A stretch of 64,000 bases of DNA from Eumeta japonica (GCA_005406025.1 BGZK01000281.1:434001-498000), one strand, 5' to 3'. Positions 44,570 to 57,355 are shown, counted from the stretch's first letter. Notes: a model not told the origin generated them from the sequence alone. Numbers and translations: made by a program.

Positions 44570-47125
44570 ATATGTAATCATTAAAAATATCTAATTAAAA
44601 TTTCTGTTTTCATTTTTTCGTATTTGACTCCTTCATAATAGAAATATTTTCTATTAATAATATATACTGCTATTAGCTAATAAGTTCTCAGTTCTTGTAT
44701 AAAAAGCAAAGTTTGTCAGACTCTGTCGATGCCTTAAACAAATTCATGATTTGAGAGTTAATGTTGGTAGATCATCAATGTTGTCTTTCACACAAGCAGT
44801 TATAAAAGTTGCATAAATGATTTCATATCATGGCGTACCCCATTATTCTGAACAGACAATGCATACCAATAAATGAAAAAATATATATATATATAAAACA
44901 ATAATGAGCTTTCAATATTATCGATTAAATAAATATAGCGGTTACACATCAATAAAAGTTTACATTGATAGGAAATTTTCATTATAATCGTTCATTACAA
45001 TATTATTAAATATGCACAATCCTATTCTTTTTCTTCTTCTTTAATATCAAAAGCCTAAAATCGATCTAGAAATAAAGTGTTTATTTTCCTACATCCTTTT
45101 TGAGAAACAAGAGTTTGTTCATGTCCTTAAGTCTTGCACTCAGTGTTGCCACCTCTTATTCACAGTAAAGTAACTTTATGGTCGTACCACCCCATTACTC
45201 ATACGGTTCAAACGGAAAATAAATGAACAACACTTAGATAGACCGCATCAAAAGCTGAAACGCACGAACAATTTGTTGTTCAATGCTTTCTATAAGATTA
45301 TTGTTCGTGTGTGACTGTCACCTTACCCGCATCACCGGAAGATTGTCAATGGATCAATTATTTTTAAAAATGAACAAAAACCAATTGGTCCTCTACAACC
45401 TACTTTATAAGGTCTAGTATAAATATATTAGGTTAAAGTTGTTCAAAGAGTAATACGTGTCATTGAAAGAGAGGTTACGAAATATATTGTTTTTTTTTGT
45501 TACTCATTCTGTATAAGCCTTTTAAATTTAAACGCATAATTACTATAATATCTGTAATTTAAAGTTTTTTGAAACATTACAGTAATGGTTAAATTTTGAA
45601 CATTTTTCTTTTTTGGCCAAAAATTTCTCTCATTATGGCAATATAGAAACGTCTTCAATGCTGTACGAACGGTTTAAACAAAAGGCAAATTTTAATTGTG
45701 TGAAAATAATAATGAAACCTCTGAATACAACGCTTTGAACGTTTAATATAATTCATTAGCACGCCATACAATGCAGCTCACAGTTTTGTGTTAGAAATAA
45801 CACAAAATCCTGTCCGATACGTTCGTTTAAGTAAACGAGGAATTCTGAAAGCGTAGCACATCAGAAATTCAGCAAGTTTCGTATTCGGAAGCCGAAATCA
45901 GTTTCATACGAGGAAAGGTAAATAGAAGCGTCGAGCGCATTCCCGCACGTGGGAGGAAGAGCGCTCTTAGACGACGGAATCGATGTACCCTCGACACGCC
46001 CGCAGAATCGACATTTGCCAGTATTGTAAGAGAACAGAGTGTTTTTTTTTTGGTATAAAGATTAAATACCTTTCTAGACAGGAAGAAGTTAGGAATTAGA
46101 ATCATGGTACAATTGATTTCTATGAGTAATTAATGTCGATATTAATTTTTTTTGCTGCTATAAGATAACCGATCGCTGGTAGATACTAATAATGAATTAA
46201 CATCCCAAAAATGTCAATTTTTATATATTTCCAGCATTTGTGTATAAAATACAAATATGTTTTTGATGTGACTTTCTTTAGCAAAGTTGATAAAAGTTAA
46301 AATGTTTTAAAGGACAGTTATGCATTTTCTACACAAAGTTTGCTTATATTTCGTAATCATTATTTTAATTTCTTCAATAACAAGTGATTATTGAGTAATT
46401 TAAAAATTGAAATAACGTTTTTTCCGTTTAACATTTAACAGACGTTATTTCAATGAAGGTCACACTTGTTTTACATAGCTACCGATTTAAATTCAATGTA
46501 AATCAAAAACCATTTCATTGATATCTATCCTTTTCTTCCATTGAAGTTTCTACCTCTTTTCATATTTGCGATGAAGTTGCAATAGTTTTCCATAAATAAA
46601 CATCATTTTGTATTCAGTTTTTAAAATATCGCTTTTATTGAGACAAAGTATGGGTTACTTTATCGTTTTCTCATTTAGTGAAATCAAAAGTACTAATGAT
46701 GATCTTCTTACGATGTTGGTTGTCAGCACAATCATTAAATACTCAAGTGACGTTTAATAATACAGTACTTCCATAGGTTTCAGATTTTTCAATATTTCTT
46801 AGGCAAATCTTCATGATGTTTCTACAAATCACAGAGGCTGCTTTCATATTCTACGACTGTGAATGTTTACGCTCAGCCGAGTTCGTGTTATGGGTACTGC
46901 AAATACACGCAATCACGACTAGAGTGAGCTTTGTTACCTACATCATAGAGAATTGATGGAGCTTTTACGACAGTGGCGCCGTCTGCTTTACTTCGGGATC
47001 GAACACAACTTATTATTGGGTGTGACGTGGCGTCATTGACCAATTCAACTTTGATGGACTTAGCGTCGACTTTACGGGGCCCCGAGTCTCTAATTCGAAA
47101 TCGTTCTTAATGTTACTGATTTTAG
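44570..47125. other. Unassigned DNA with one hairpin
   Basis: ATTGAAATAACGT (46406-46418) and ACGTTATTTCAAT (46442-46454) form a perfect 13-bp stem with a 23-nt loop. A GC-richer patch at 45895-46010 gives a 78-codon minus-strand frame of unknown nature. GTGGCGCC at 46974 lies in another GC-richer patch. No gene was established. Confidence 0.4.
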
Positions 47126-47127
47126 TG

Positions 47128-47188
47128 TAGCTATGAACAATGTATTATAATAGCTATGAACAATGTATTTTAGTAGCTATGAACAATA
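47128..47188. repeat. Tandem repeat, 23-bp unit, 2.6 copies
   Basis: TAGCTATGAACAATGTATT plus four bases recurs at 47128, 47151 and 47174. Confidence 0.9.
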
Positions 47189-47189
47189 A

Positions 47190-50095
47190 TGAAATTCAGC
47201 AATAAAAGGATAAGTGTGAAAAACATCCCAATATTTGACCACGCAATTTGTGGGCGGAAATAAAATCAAATTAAATCCGAAATTCTATACCACCTCAGAA
47301 TTAATATCGGCGTTTACTGATTTACATCCCGCTCATAAAAGGACAATTTAATGATAATAGCTGAATGAGACGTAATAAGATTATAAAAGTCTCATAAATT
47401 CATCTCGTTTAAAAGGGGAATCTTTTTTCATTAAATTTTATCGCAATTTTCATAAAGAAATATTTAAAAATATCTATATTAATCGTTTCACTTTCGTGTT
47501 GGATGTCTCCCAGTGAATCCATGATTCACTGTCTTGTCGTGTCATAGAAAATGGTGGAGGGTGCATTTTTTTGTTAGAAAAACACTTGCAATTTGTGGAA
47601 ATACCACTATAAGGAAAATACTAGCGAGTCGACGACAAAGGTTTTGTTGATCTCGATTTCGAGGTGGTACCACAGTCACCAACTGGGGATCTGATGATGG
47701 GATCCCAGCGAAATCGAGGGACATCCTCAAGTATCATAAGAACGTATGTTTGAGCACTATTTTTTTTATTTATTCAAGCCCTTACATCTGGCGGAAGCCA
47801 CAGACTCCTTGCCATCACCCTGTGATATTAGTAGTTAAAGTAAATGTGATTGACATTGTGCCACGTTTGTTTATTGTATTGTTTGCCTTGCTCCAAAAAT
47901 ATGCACAACTTTCATCTACAAACAGCTCTCATAACATACGAATCCGATTTGAAATATCATATATTATTGTATACGGTAATATTTAAAAGAAGAGTCACAT
48001 TGATTTATCTGCGGATTTCTTTCAGACTATTTCACGCACCCATCAGAACAAAGACCAATAAAATGAGTTCTTCTGTACCGTACGTCAGTGGGATACACGC
48101 TGGACTAAAATCAATTTCCTGTTCTGTGACACGGGAAATTCGTTTACAGTACAGTTTCCGTGCGGGAGTAAGTTTGTCGTGAGTTGGTAAGATTCGTGTA
48201 ATTTCCTGAATTTCTCAGACATTGAGTTTCAGTTCCATGCGTTTCTAATTTTTCATAAAACATATTTTGATATTTAAAAAAATATTGTAGTATACGCATT
48301 TATAAGCTCTATGAATAAGATTGTGAATTACTTCATCTATAAAAAAATATATATGGGCGGATACCGGTCATGCTGTTTGTTTATTTTAATACGATTATGA
48401 ATACAGAAACTACTCCTATGAAACAAATAATGAACATACAGATGAAATAATCAGACTTACCAACAGCCAAACAAGCAACGCTATAGCGGAGTTTATTCAA
48501 GTATTGGGTTTAATAAAAGCTAGACAATCATAAACTTAACATCGCACAATGTATCCATTACCGTTAAAGACTCGGAATTAAAAGGAAAAACATTAAGTTA
48601 AAAAGTAAATAATAATAAGTAAATAAACAAATTATACACAATGTATTTTAACGTATTTCATGTGTGTTCATAGTGATGTTAGAGCATAGCCACGAATGTA
48701 TACCACTGCATACAATATGGTGATATGGCCCTTTTACATGTACGAGTATATCGTGATGCACTTTACCCTAAAGCTTATGGTCGCTTACTACTGCTAAAAT
48801 GTATTGTTTGTTAGGATAGATGGTATATGACCACAGATATCTTCTGAACATCACTACAAATATGTATTAGATATATTAAAGCATATTATTTATCTAACAG
48901 GCAATAAATATTACATAGTTTGTAAATAACAATTTTAGATGAGAATGTTACGTGGTATTCGTGTTTTAGTTTTCAAAATAAATTTTTATTTAACGTATTT
49001 GGGGTATATAATTTCGTGATAAAGTATTTGCAGATGCACTTTACATTTTTTTTTTGTCTAGGTTTTATTGTTTTACATGTACATAGTCAATATGAAACTA
49101 ACACATGGGTTTATGTTTTGAAATTTACCGTGTAAAGGTAATTTCATTATTACATAGGTAACTATAATTTTAACATGTGTACCATAGTTCATAAAGAAAT
49201 TGGTATTCTGTATAAATATAATAAATACCAATTTCATTATGAATACATATTATTTATAGCTCACGTCCGAGGCGTGATTTTAGAAATCATTCTCAATTAT
49301 CAGGTGCTTATGAAAAGTCGCAAGCAACAGCTAACAATGTATATATGAAAATGTGTCAGTTGAACCCTTTCATTTGATACCCGACATGGAATCATTAATT
49401 TATTTATTTTTTGGTTTATGACTTTATGTCCTCTAGAGAGTGCCATATTTAATTTAATGTGACGTCACATATTCTTTAAGCAGCGGACAATTAAAACGCT
49501 TTTAACGATACCTCATTTAACAAACTATAATAAGTAGTTTAGAAATTATCAGGTAGCAGATAAAGAACTTATCAGATATAGAAATTATCAGGTAACATAC
49601 AAACCCACAGACATACACATTTATAATCCTCTCAAGTCAAATTTATAATCCTCTTTTTGCTTTGCCGTAGTTGGATGAAAACTTAATAAGAACTACGTAT
49701 TGAAAACTAAAACTCAATGGAATATTTGTTTTCAGATTCATACTAGTTCTTTTTAGAAATTCGAGTTGTAAAATAGACGACATAATTTATATCCATATAC
49801 CATGAGTCATATACGACTCGTGAATTCATGATGAATGTAAGAGACTAGAGATTGAAGCTTCACTCCTGATGCAAAAAAAAATGCTTTTCCTTTGTGATAT
49901 GAGCGATGAGCTTTATAAATGAATCTTATACTAATAAAAGAAATATAGATAAGACCTACGTTTTCAGTTAACTCAAAAAAAAGCTTGGAGTGCTTGATAG
50001 ATATATCGATTTATATAGATTTATAATCTATAGTTATTTTTATATATATTTTGAGTACTTTTTGTTACTTTTTGATGTGAATTTGCAGTCAATAA
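47190..50095. other. Unassigned DNA
   Basis: It contains GATCTGATGATGGGATCC near 47688 (possibly related in inverted form to the 50.1-kb repeat), overlapping frames of 78 and 110 codons (47750-48182) without recognised relatives, and a perfect 12-bp-arm hairpin GAAATTGGTATT / AATACCAATTTC at 49196-49235. Confidence 0.4.
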
Positions 50096-50100
50096 TTATT

Positions 50101-50445
50101 GAACTCGAAGGGTTTAATAGAGGTCATTGAAAAGTTTCAGTTTCCATCTTCCAGTTCCATCATCAGATCGTCCTAGTGCCATGTATTAAACTCTTGACAA
50201 CAAACTATATGAGTTCAAATTCGAGGAGTTTACTGATAGTTATCGAAGAGCTCCACTATCCATCTCCAGAGCCCATCATCAGAACCTTATCACTAAATAT
50301 ATTAGTGCAAGGATCGCGTAAAAACATATCAATTTCCCAAACTGGAGAAGTTTATTAATAGCTATTGAAGAGTTTCAGTATTCACCTCTTGGCTTCATTA
50401 TCAGATTAGCTCGATGGTACCATATAACACATTGTCAATCACATT
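50101..50445 (+). repeat. Tandem repeat, about 118-bp unit, three copies
   Basis: Units begin at 50101, 50218 and 50338. They share (C/T)TCGA(A/G)G.GTTTA.T.ATAG, ATTGAAGAGTTTCAGT, TCCATCTYC and CCATCATCAGA. Unit three is followed by AGCTCGATGGTACCATATAA. The family is common in Lepidoptera. The 60-codon frame at 50176 is not a gene. Confidence 0.75.
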
Positions 50446-50449
50446 TCAT

Positions 50450-52030
50450 ACACTTCTACGTCAAAAAGGGTAGAGCTGTAGGAGAATGCTCATATTATTA
50501 TAATCGTATAGAGTTATGATGTATTAATTACATATGTATATATCTGTAAGTAAAATACATAGAGACACGCAAAATACAATTTGTTGTGCATTACCACCAC
50601 TATGTAGCGCTCACGCGCGCCGCAATTTTTTTCCGACATTTTACGCTGAAATTTTTTCTACTGCGTATGCTTAATTCATATGAAAACCTAGCTGAGTAAT
50701 GTATGTTCATAATGAAAAAAGAATCATGTAAGTCTAACGAGTGGTTTTGGGGTTATAAATACACAAACGGACAATCAGACAGAGAGATATACATAATAAC
50801 ATGTAAAGACGTTCAAAAACAAATATGGTTACAAAGTCAATGCTGTCTATGCAAACATCATCGACAGGGTGTTGCATTTTTAAACCTGTATGGTAGATAC
50901 GCTTAGAGATTTAAATTGATATAATACATACGCATAAAATAATAAAAAGTCGCATGCAGACAATAGTCTTACAAAAGTAAGACTTACAAAATTACGAAAA
51001 ATAATTTGATATTGACGAATCACGGTGAAAAACCTCATTCCTTTTGTTGAGACATTTGAACCGGGTCCGTTGATTACTCGGAAAAGGTTATTTTGTAACA
51101 ACGGAAGCTGCCCAGGAAGAGATGGGCTATACAAATGTCATGTCAAATTTAACAATTGTTTAAATTGAACATTTTTAGAAAAGGTTCAGAGACGTAATCG
51201 AGAACGGCGAAGGATAATTAATTCAAGCCAGCATTATGTTTACCGGGCGGTGGGTAAACGGCGATAAATTATGAAGTATACAAACTGGTGTATCATGTTA
51301 ATTTATATTAATATGGGATTGTTATCTTGTAATTCAAGAAAAAAAAAAAAACGATAAATTTCATTTACTTGTATTTATTGGTTAGCCATCGCTGACACCG
51401 TTTTGATAAATAGTTTTTTGCCGTTATTATAAACATTAGTATTTACTATGAATTCATAAATTTTAATGTGGTAAATAGTTAAATCGATACTATAGGTTCA
51501 GAAAATTTTGGATTAAATATAGTGTATATAATACTATCGACTAATCGACTGACAAAAATATAAATGTGATGGAAAAATGGTGAGATTATAGTTTACATAA
51601 TGTAGAGACCCATACAAGGTAAGGATTTTTAGAAATTCAATTTTTAAGGGGATATAAAAGAGGTCTTATATATTTATGTCGATATCGATTTATTTTTTAT
51701 TTAAACTTCTTTACGTACCTTCCACCCGATACAATAAAAATATTTAGATATGTTGCATATGCATACGGAAAAAAACCGAAAACAAAACTAGCTTTGGTTC
51801 CCGTATTAGTCTGCGTATTTTTATTATTGAAATGAAATACTGCACTGACTATAAAAAAAATTCTTTAATAAAATACTACGGTATTTCTAAAGTCTAATAG
51901 CTTCCTAACATTTATCCTTGGCTTCGTCTAGATATTTGTACTACTACATCGATTGTAAATATTTTTTACACAGAAAACAATACCGTCCCACAGTAATATA
52001 GCATATATTTTGTTGTAAAGCTAATACTAA
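50450..52030. other. Unassigned DNA
   Basis: A short CGCTCACGCGCGCCGC patch at 50608 is embedded in AT-rich DNA. Frames of 67 and 84 codons (50703-50906, 50880-51134) are unrecognised. Confidence 0.4.
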
Positions 52031-52034
52031 CTCC

Positions 52035-52325
52035 ATTTATGTCGAAATCGAAACTGTGACCAGTAGCGCAATCGAAGTTGAAAGCAGGACATGGAGCAAA
52101 ATCGAAAGTCGAGAAGACCGGTACCGAAACCGAAAAGGCAATGGATGTCGAAATCCAGCATAGGAACAGAACTAACAATAGCAAAGTGATCATGATCGCT
52201 ATCGGAAGCAGTGTTAGGGTGAGGATGGAAACCGTAACCAGGATTGAGATTAATAAGCATGATCGATTAAAGATGAAGGAATATATTCTATTTCCACGTA
52301 GACGAAGCCGTGGTCGGAAAGCTAG
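52035..52325 (+). mobile_element. Helitron 3' part with hexamer array and intact CTAG end
   Basis: The GA-rich hexamer array (GTCGAA, ATCGAA, ACTGTG, AATCGA, AGTTGA, AAGTCG, GAAACC) runs 52038-52255. The end is CCACGTAGACGAAGCCGTGG TCGGAAAGCTAG at 52325, followed by T (52326), as Helitrons require. The 5' end was not identified. Frames of 75-92 codons on both strands come from the hexamer period. Confidence 0.65.
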
Positions 52326-52329
52326 TTGT

Positions 52330-52785
52330 TTGCATTTTAAGAAAACGTCTCACTGATGCATCCCATTAAAAAGTTATTAAACTTATTGTCAAACATATTA
52401 TTCAACGTCCTTAATTTTATTTTACTATCATAGTTATGATTTGGATCATTTTAATTTTCTTTAGGAATAAAAAAGATTTAAAGATCTCCAACCGATCATT
52501 TCTGAGCTGGGTGTATCAATTTTAAATACGCGTTCTACTGTACTATTTAATTTGGAGAGAATATGGCAACATTTTAACTAGATTCAGTGTTCCTACAAAA
52601 GATGATATAAACACAGATTGAATGATCGTCTAGCTAAACAATGTTGAAAAGCTTAGAAATTCGTTCCATTAACTCTTGAAATAAATTTAAGTGATTGTTC
52701 TTATCCGATTGTCGACAGCAAAGGAGAAGGTTATGTTTATCAATATTTTTTTTAAATTCATTATTTATTTTTTAGCACGAGCTGC
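52330..52785. other. No feature seen
   Basis: AT-rich DNA. Confidence 0.4.
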
Positions 52786-52787
52786 AG

Positions 52788-52985
52788 CAGCTCGGTATTT
52801 AAGAGCGTTCGTTCATAACAGATAGGATCGAGTTGAATCCTGCCCCGGACGAGTTGACCAATGAGTTTTTCACTTAAGTTAAGTTAAACCATGTGTTTCG
52901 TGCCTCTGAGAGCACGCTAAGTCGCGGGATATCGGACGGCGGTGACAACGGCCTTTAATAGCCTTCATTCTGTACCGAGCTAGTG
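52788..52985 (+). repeat. tRNA-derived SINE, family B
   Basis: AGCTCGGTATTTAAGAGCGT (head), GAGTTGAATCCTGCCCCGG (B-box region), GAGTTTTTCACTTAAGTTAA (body) and TTTCGTGCCTCTGAGAGCAC GCTAAGTCG (core) occur in the family order. It is the clearest plus-strand copy. Confidence 0.7.
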
Positions 52986-52989
52986 TGGA

Positions 52990-53680
52990 GTCTAAATTAA
53001 TAGACTATTGGGGAACATGCTTCAGTAATGAAGCGATCAATTATAAAGAGTCTGAACAACAAAATACATTGAAGTCATTTTAACCACTTTTATAAATATA
53101 TATACTTGTAAATATGATATGGAGACACCTCTGAAAAATACAGCCCACCTTTCTATTAAGAAAATTATCTAAAAATTCTATTAGATAGATCTAATGACCC
53201 CTGAAAATTCACAAAAAATTCTATGGTCGTGAAGATCAAAGTATTTCGAATTCTTTTAGCCTGTATTTGTAAACAAACCTGTCAAGTACAATACGGGCCG
53301 TTAACCTCGGGGGAGGCGCTCTCTATTTACGATTCCCTCGTGTCGCTGATTTTGCGAGCAAATGATGTTAAAATAAATAACCCTTATAAAATTCTGTACA
53401 CGAGGCCGGCGCCGATGCGATTACTCGCGCCCGCCGCTAGGTGGCGTCCACGAGTCGGTGAACACGGTACACTCATTTACATAATACAGCGTATATCTCG
53501 GAATAAAAGATATTCTTAGAATAAAAAATATTCTGGTTGGACGCGAGTAAAAACCGAAATTGTTTTTCAGAGCTTACGCTGAAAAAGTTTCAAAAACATC
53601 ATAATGTTTTTGGTGATGTGTTCAACGCGGACAAGTTGTGTCCGTTAGCATAAAGTTCTAGTACTTTATTATGACATATT
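52990..53680. other. Unassigned DNA with a GC-rich patch
   Basis: 53400-53465 is CpG-rich (GAGGCCGGCGCCGATGCGAT ... CCGCCGCTAGGTGGCG), and a 98-codon plus-strand frame crosses it. No family was recognised; a dispersed repeat is as likely as an exon. Confidence 0.35.
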
Positions 53681-53682
53681 TA

Positions 53683-53985
53683 AGGGACAAACGAGCTTGC
53701 TCGTTATCAGAGAATAAACAGATGGTAATCGCCGTCCATGAATCCTCGCAACCCTAGAGAAGTCACCAGCACGTCTCTGGCTTTTCTGATAGGCAAATGA
53801 TATCCGATGGAAAGATGATTGATAGGGGGGAGATGGGAAGATGGAAGCTGTTTCTTCATATTTTTATTCTGTGATATCTCACAGATCGGTGAGATACCTC
53901 TCGCCGATCGAACAGGGCCATTTCCGTGCTGCTGGCAAATTGGACACAGCATGGCTCTACCAGTCTACTGCTCTTCGTAACGTCA
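53683..53985 (+). repeat. Repeat family C (SINE-like), copy 2
   Basis: GGACAAACGAGCTTGCTCGT, GATGGTAATCGCCGTCCATG, GTCTCTGGCTTTTCTGATAG, GTGAGATACCTCTCGCCGAT and CAGCATGGCTCTACCAG follow the same order as in 27983-28300. The frames of 60-81 codons on the two strands are not genes. Confidence 0.7.
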
Positions 53986-53989
53986 TCTA

Positions 53990-56630
53990 CATCTCCATTA
54001 GCTATCTTCGACCTTATCTTTAGCAAAATCATTATAAATCACATAAAGCACTTTAAGTTATAAAAGACTCGCAATCGACATTTCATTGTTACTTGCGATG
54101 TTTATGATAACATCAGTTTATTCGCGCACTCAAATAATTATAAATTACTGTAAATTAATTCCAAGCCTTGACCATTATACGAAATGATAGATAGTCGATA
54201 AACGCTTTCGCATTCGTGGTTGCGTGGTTATAATGATATGGTCGCTATAAGTAACACACGTTCAGAGTGAGATGAGTACTGCCTCCATTTAATCTAGCAC
54301 TATTTATTTTGAGCATATTCACTCTGATTGCTTTTATGCATCTGGATGTACAATTAGAATGAAATATATGTTTTTTGTCAAGAAAAGCATATACAATATT
54401 TATTTTCGGAATCGGTATGAGGATTCGACCGAGATCGGGAGCGATACTGGAATGGAACTGATGTAAAATATGATGGATCCTTAGTTTTAATTACATGATA
54501 GCTAATGAATATATAAAGTATTTTTTTATTCGTAAAAATTATGGTCAAGCTTTATTTGTCCGAAGCGCGATTTACTTAAGAAATGCGAGGAATTTTCGGA
54601 CTTAGGACCGTAATTTAATTAACGAAGATTTATTTTTACTGTTTCACCATATTAATTATCTTTCCCACGGAAAAAATGCGAAATATTTGTTATTCACATA
54701 ACAATAAATTGAATGTGAATTATTCTTATAAATCACAACTGAGTATCTTGATTTATATGAAATGAAATTATCTAGGTATATGTAAACAGTCGTTGCTGAT
54801 TTGATTATTTTAGATTTTGCTTCGCTACTACTATTTTATAGTTTTACTATATTAGAAATTTTACTTCGACATATACCGATAGGAAATTAAGAAAATTATC
54901 CATATTTTTTTTTGTTTTGGATTTGCATAAATGTATTTTGTATGTATATGTAAATTGAACGTATAACTCCGCTAAGAAAATTTATTTTATTATGTAAATT
55001 AAGGGAGTTAGTTATTCTTTCAGTACGATTTTTGAAAACGAATAATTTGATAAAAATAGTTATTATTGCTCGACATGTATTAAAAAAATGTTATTTTAAA
55101 ATATTTTGATAAACAGTCGCTAGCAACCGCCACCTCAAACTGAGTCAGTTCGAGGAGGGTGGAGGGTTAAGGTGCAAAGTCCCTCCATCCGAAATAAAAA
55201 AATTGTGGGAGTGTACGCATCGGTAAGCGTTAAATTAAACCGGACACGAGTTGTCAATTAAAATCAGAATCCTATGGGCGTATATAAAAATTATAATGTA
55301 TTTAAAAATTAAGAACCTAATGCAATTGAATTAACATACCGTTTCATAATTGATAATCCGTTTACGATACAACTTTTCAATTACAAGTTGATACTTTTAT
55401 TTTAGCGCGTACGCGCCTTTAGCCTCGAGAAAAATATTTACTCCTTTAATTTTACGCGCTGCTTCCAGTGAGATGAACTGGTTCTAATGCAAAGAGTAGG
55501 TATCAGAAATTCAATTTGGTTTCCGTTTTTGCGGATTACACAGTTCACGTGTAAGTAATTACACTTCCAGGCTTCCTAAATTACTGGTAAGGACAAAATA
55601 TGAACTGAAGCCCGTTCAATGAAACGTCTGTCAAAATGACACGCTAGCTTTTGGTGAATAGCTTAAAATTTAAATAACAAAATTTATCCAAATAAACATT
55701 ACGACAGGCACTGTTTTAGTTTTTTTTTAATAAACAAATAAAAGAACTTAATTTAATTTTTGTAGTTGTCGATAGCAAGTAAAATATATTCTTTCGCGTA
55801 TATGTCGCAAGAAATAAGTCACTGTAAGATAAATGTAAAATGTAATTATAACCAATTTTGAGAGTGATAGCTTCGTAATAATAATAAAAATAATGATGAG
55901 AGGGGTGATCCATCACTGTTTGGTTAAAAGCGCCCCGATATCAGTATTCCGGGTGACCTTCGATAGATTTATAGATGAATTTTTACCAAAATATTCTATA
56001 AATTGTAACTATATTTAATTATCTCAATAAGTACTTGCGTTTGTAGCAACATATCTGCAGAAAATTTTTCAATAATTCTAAAATTCGGTTTTCCAAACTG
56101 AACTCGCTTCTTACAGGTTTTATAACTATTCCCTTATCAATATAAGTCTGCGGAACAGTACTCTTTTTGGTAAATAATCAGTACATACTTGAAACTTCGT
56201 GAGTGGCTTCCTTTTGATGGGCCCACCGACCTTTCTCCCTACGGCTTTTTTTCGAAAGTGCTGCGTTTTCAAATAAGCATGATCTAAATATGTCGAATAC
56301 ATAAGTTTTTTTTTCTTGATGAGTACATACTTAGTTTTAATATGTTCAGAAGTTAATTTAATAAGAAATTCGAAAAATATTTCGTCCAAAAAAAATATTA
56401 CACCGACGAGCTTTTCTACCACTTCGAATACGCGGTACTCAAGCATTTTTGTTTTACAATACATATGTAGTTTTACTTAATTGTTTAATTGTACAATTTG
56501 CTTAAATGCACACTTTTGCCCAGTGTTTAATAAACATTAATGTTATAAAGTGATCACTTTACTTTGAAAAAAATTGAAAACGAGATCGGGATTGACAGCA
56601 AGATCAATTAATGTAAGAGGTGAAGGAATT
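53990..56630. other. Unassigned DNA
   Basis: A short hexamer-array fragment lies at 54406-54465 (TTCGGAATCGGTATGAGGAT) and a trace at 56581-56605. A 112-codon minus-strand frame (56126-56464), rich in Lys and hydrophobic residues, has no recognised relative. Otherwise AT-rich. Confidence 0.4.
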
Positions 56631-56631
56631 C

Positions 56632-56633
<2 letters not shown>

Positions 56634-56685
<52 letters not shown>
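56634..56685. repeat. (TA)n microsatellite
   Basis: An uninterrupted TA tract of about 52 bp, the longest in the window. It lies about 100 bp before the proposed Helitron start. Confidence 0.95.
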
Positions 56686-56686
<1 letters not shown>

Positions 56687-56930
56687 GCGGACAAGTAGTG
56701 GGTAAAAGTTAGTTACAGTATATTATACGGCCTATAATCGATACCACCAAAAACTCTATTTATATTTTCACGGGTAATATTTTATTAATCTAAATCTAAA
56801 TACATATACGAAATGCTATTGTTCGTTTGTAAAGACAGGATTTTTTCCATCACCACAAATCTCAATCAACTTTCCGTTGGGGTGGTAAACATCCCTTGGT
56901 CTTGGTCTCATGGTGAGAGTACGGGAGTTT

Positions 56931-56985
56931 GGTTGCGGTGGGTGGAAGTGGGTGGTTGTGGGTGGAAGTGGGCGGTTGTGGGTGG
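56931..56985 (+). repeat. 10-bp G-rich minisatellite, G-quadruplex motif
   Basis: GTGGGTGGAA and GTGGGTGGTT alternate, giving GGG runs at exact 10-nt steps (56940, 56950, 56960, 56970, 56980). Five G3 tracts with 7-nt loops meet the usual G-quadruplex definition. Confidence 0.85.
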
Positions 56986-57040
56986 CGAAACTGTGAAAAA
57001 ATATATAACTGTCCTTTTCTAACTTATGGAAACTTATGGA

Positions 57041-57277
57041 AATGATCTAGAAAACTCCAAAATGTGTGCAACTGTTAAAATCGATCTGGAATATTCTAGA
57101 AGGTTCTAAGAATTTCTGGAATGATCTAAAAAGTTCCAAAATGTGTGCAACTGTTAAAATCAATATGAAATATTCTAGAAGGTTCTAAGAATTTCTGGAA
57201 TGATCTAAAAAGTTCTAAAATGTGTGCAACTGGTAAAATCAATATCGAATGTTCTAGGAAGTTCTAAAAAATATATG
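57041..57277 (+). repeat. Three 79-bp tandem units
   Basis: Units begin with AATGATCTA at 57041, 57120 and 57199. Each contains CAAAATGTGTGCAACTG (or TAAAATG in the third) and a TTCTAGAAGGTTCTAAGAAT-type segment. Units one and two are nearly identical; unit three is more diverged at its end. Confidence 0.95.
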
Positions 57278-57355
57278 AAATGAACTAATTCTTTGACTCA
57301 TAAGGACTTCTAAAATTTTCTAGAATTTTCCGTCATATTGCAGAATATTCTGGAA
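57089..57355 (+). promoter_or_regulatory. Cluster of heat-shock-element-like sites
   Basis: Perfect alternating GAA/TTC blocks with 2-nt spacing occur at 57089-57106 (GAAtaTTCtaGAAggTTC, four blocks), 57173-57185 (TTCtaGAAggTTC), 57318-57330 (TTCtaGAAttTTC) and 57343-57355 (GAAtaTTCtgGAA). A fifth, at 57247-57264, has one block mutated (GAAtgTTCtaGGAagTTC). This is the binding pattern of heat-shock factor trimers. Function is inferred from sequence only. Confidence 0.6.

Noticed and set aside
45895..45935. Splice donor-like AAAGGTAAAT after a GC-richer segment
   Set aside because: No matching acceptor or recognisable peptide.
46965..47090. LTR and primer-binding site suggested by GTGGCGCCGTCTG
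   Set aside because: Too few bases, no LTR boundary and no coding domain nearby.
47041..47188. CRISPR-like array (short direct repeats)
   Set aside because: The 23-bp units are contiguous with no spacers, in a eukaryotic setting; a simple tandem duplication.
56126..56464. 112-codon minus-strand ORF rich in Lys, Phe and Leu
   Set aside because: No domain or family recognised; probably a chance open frame.
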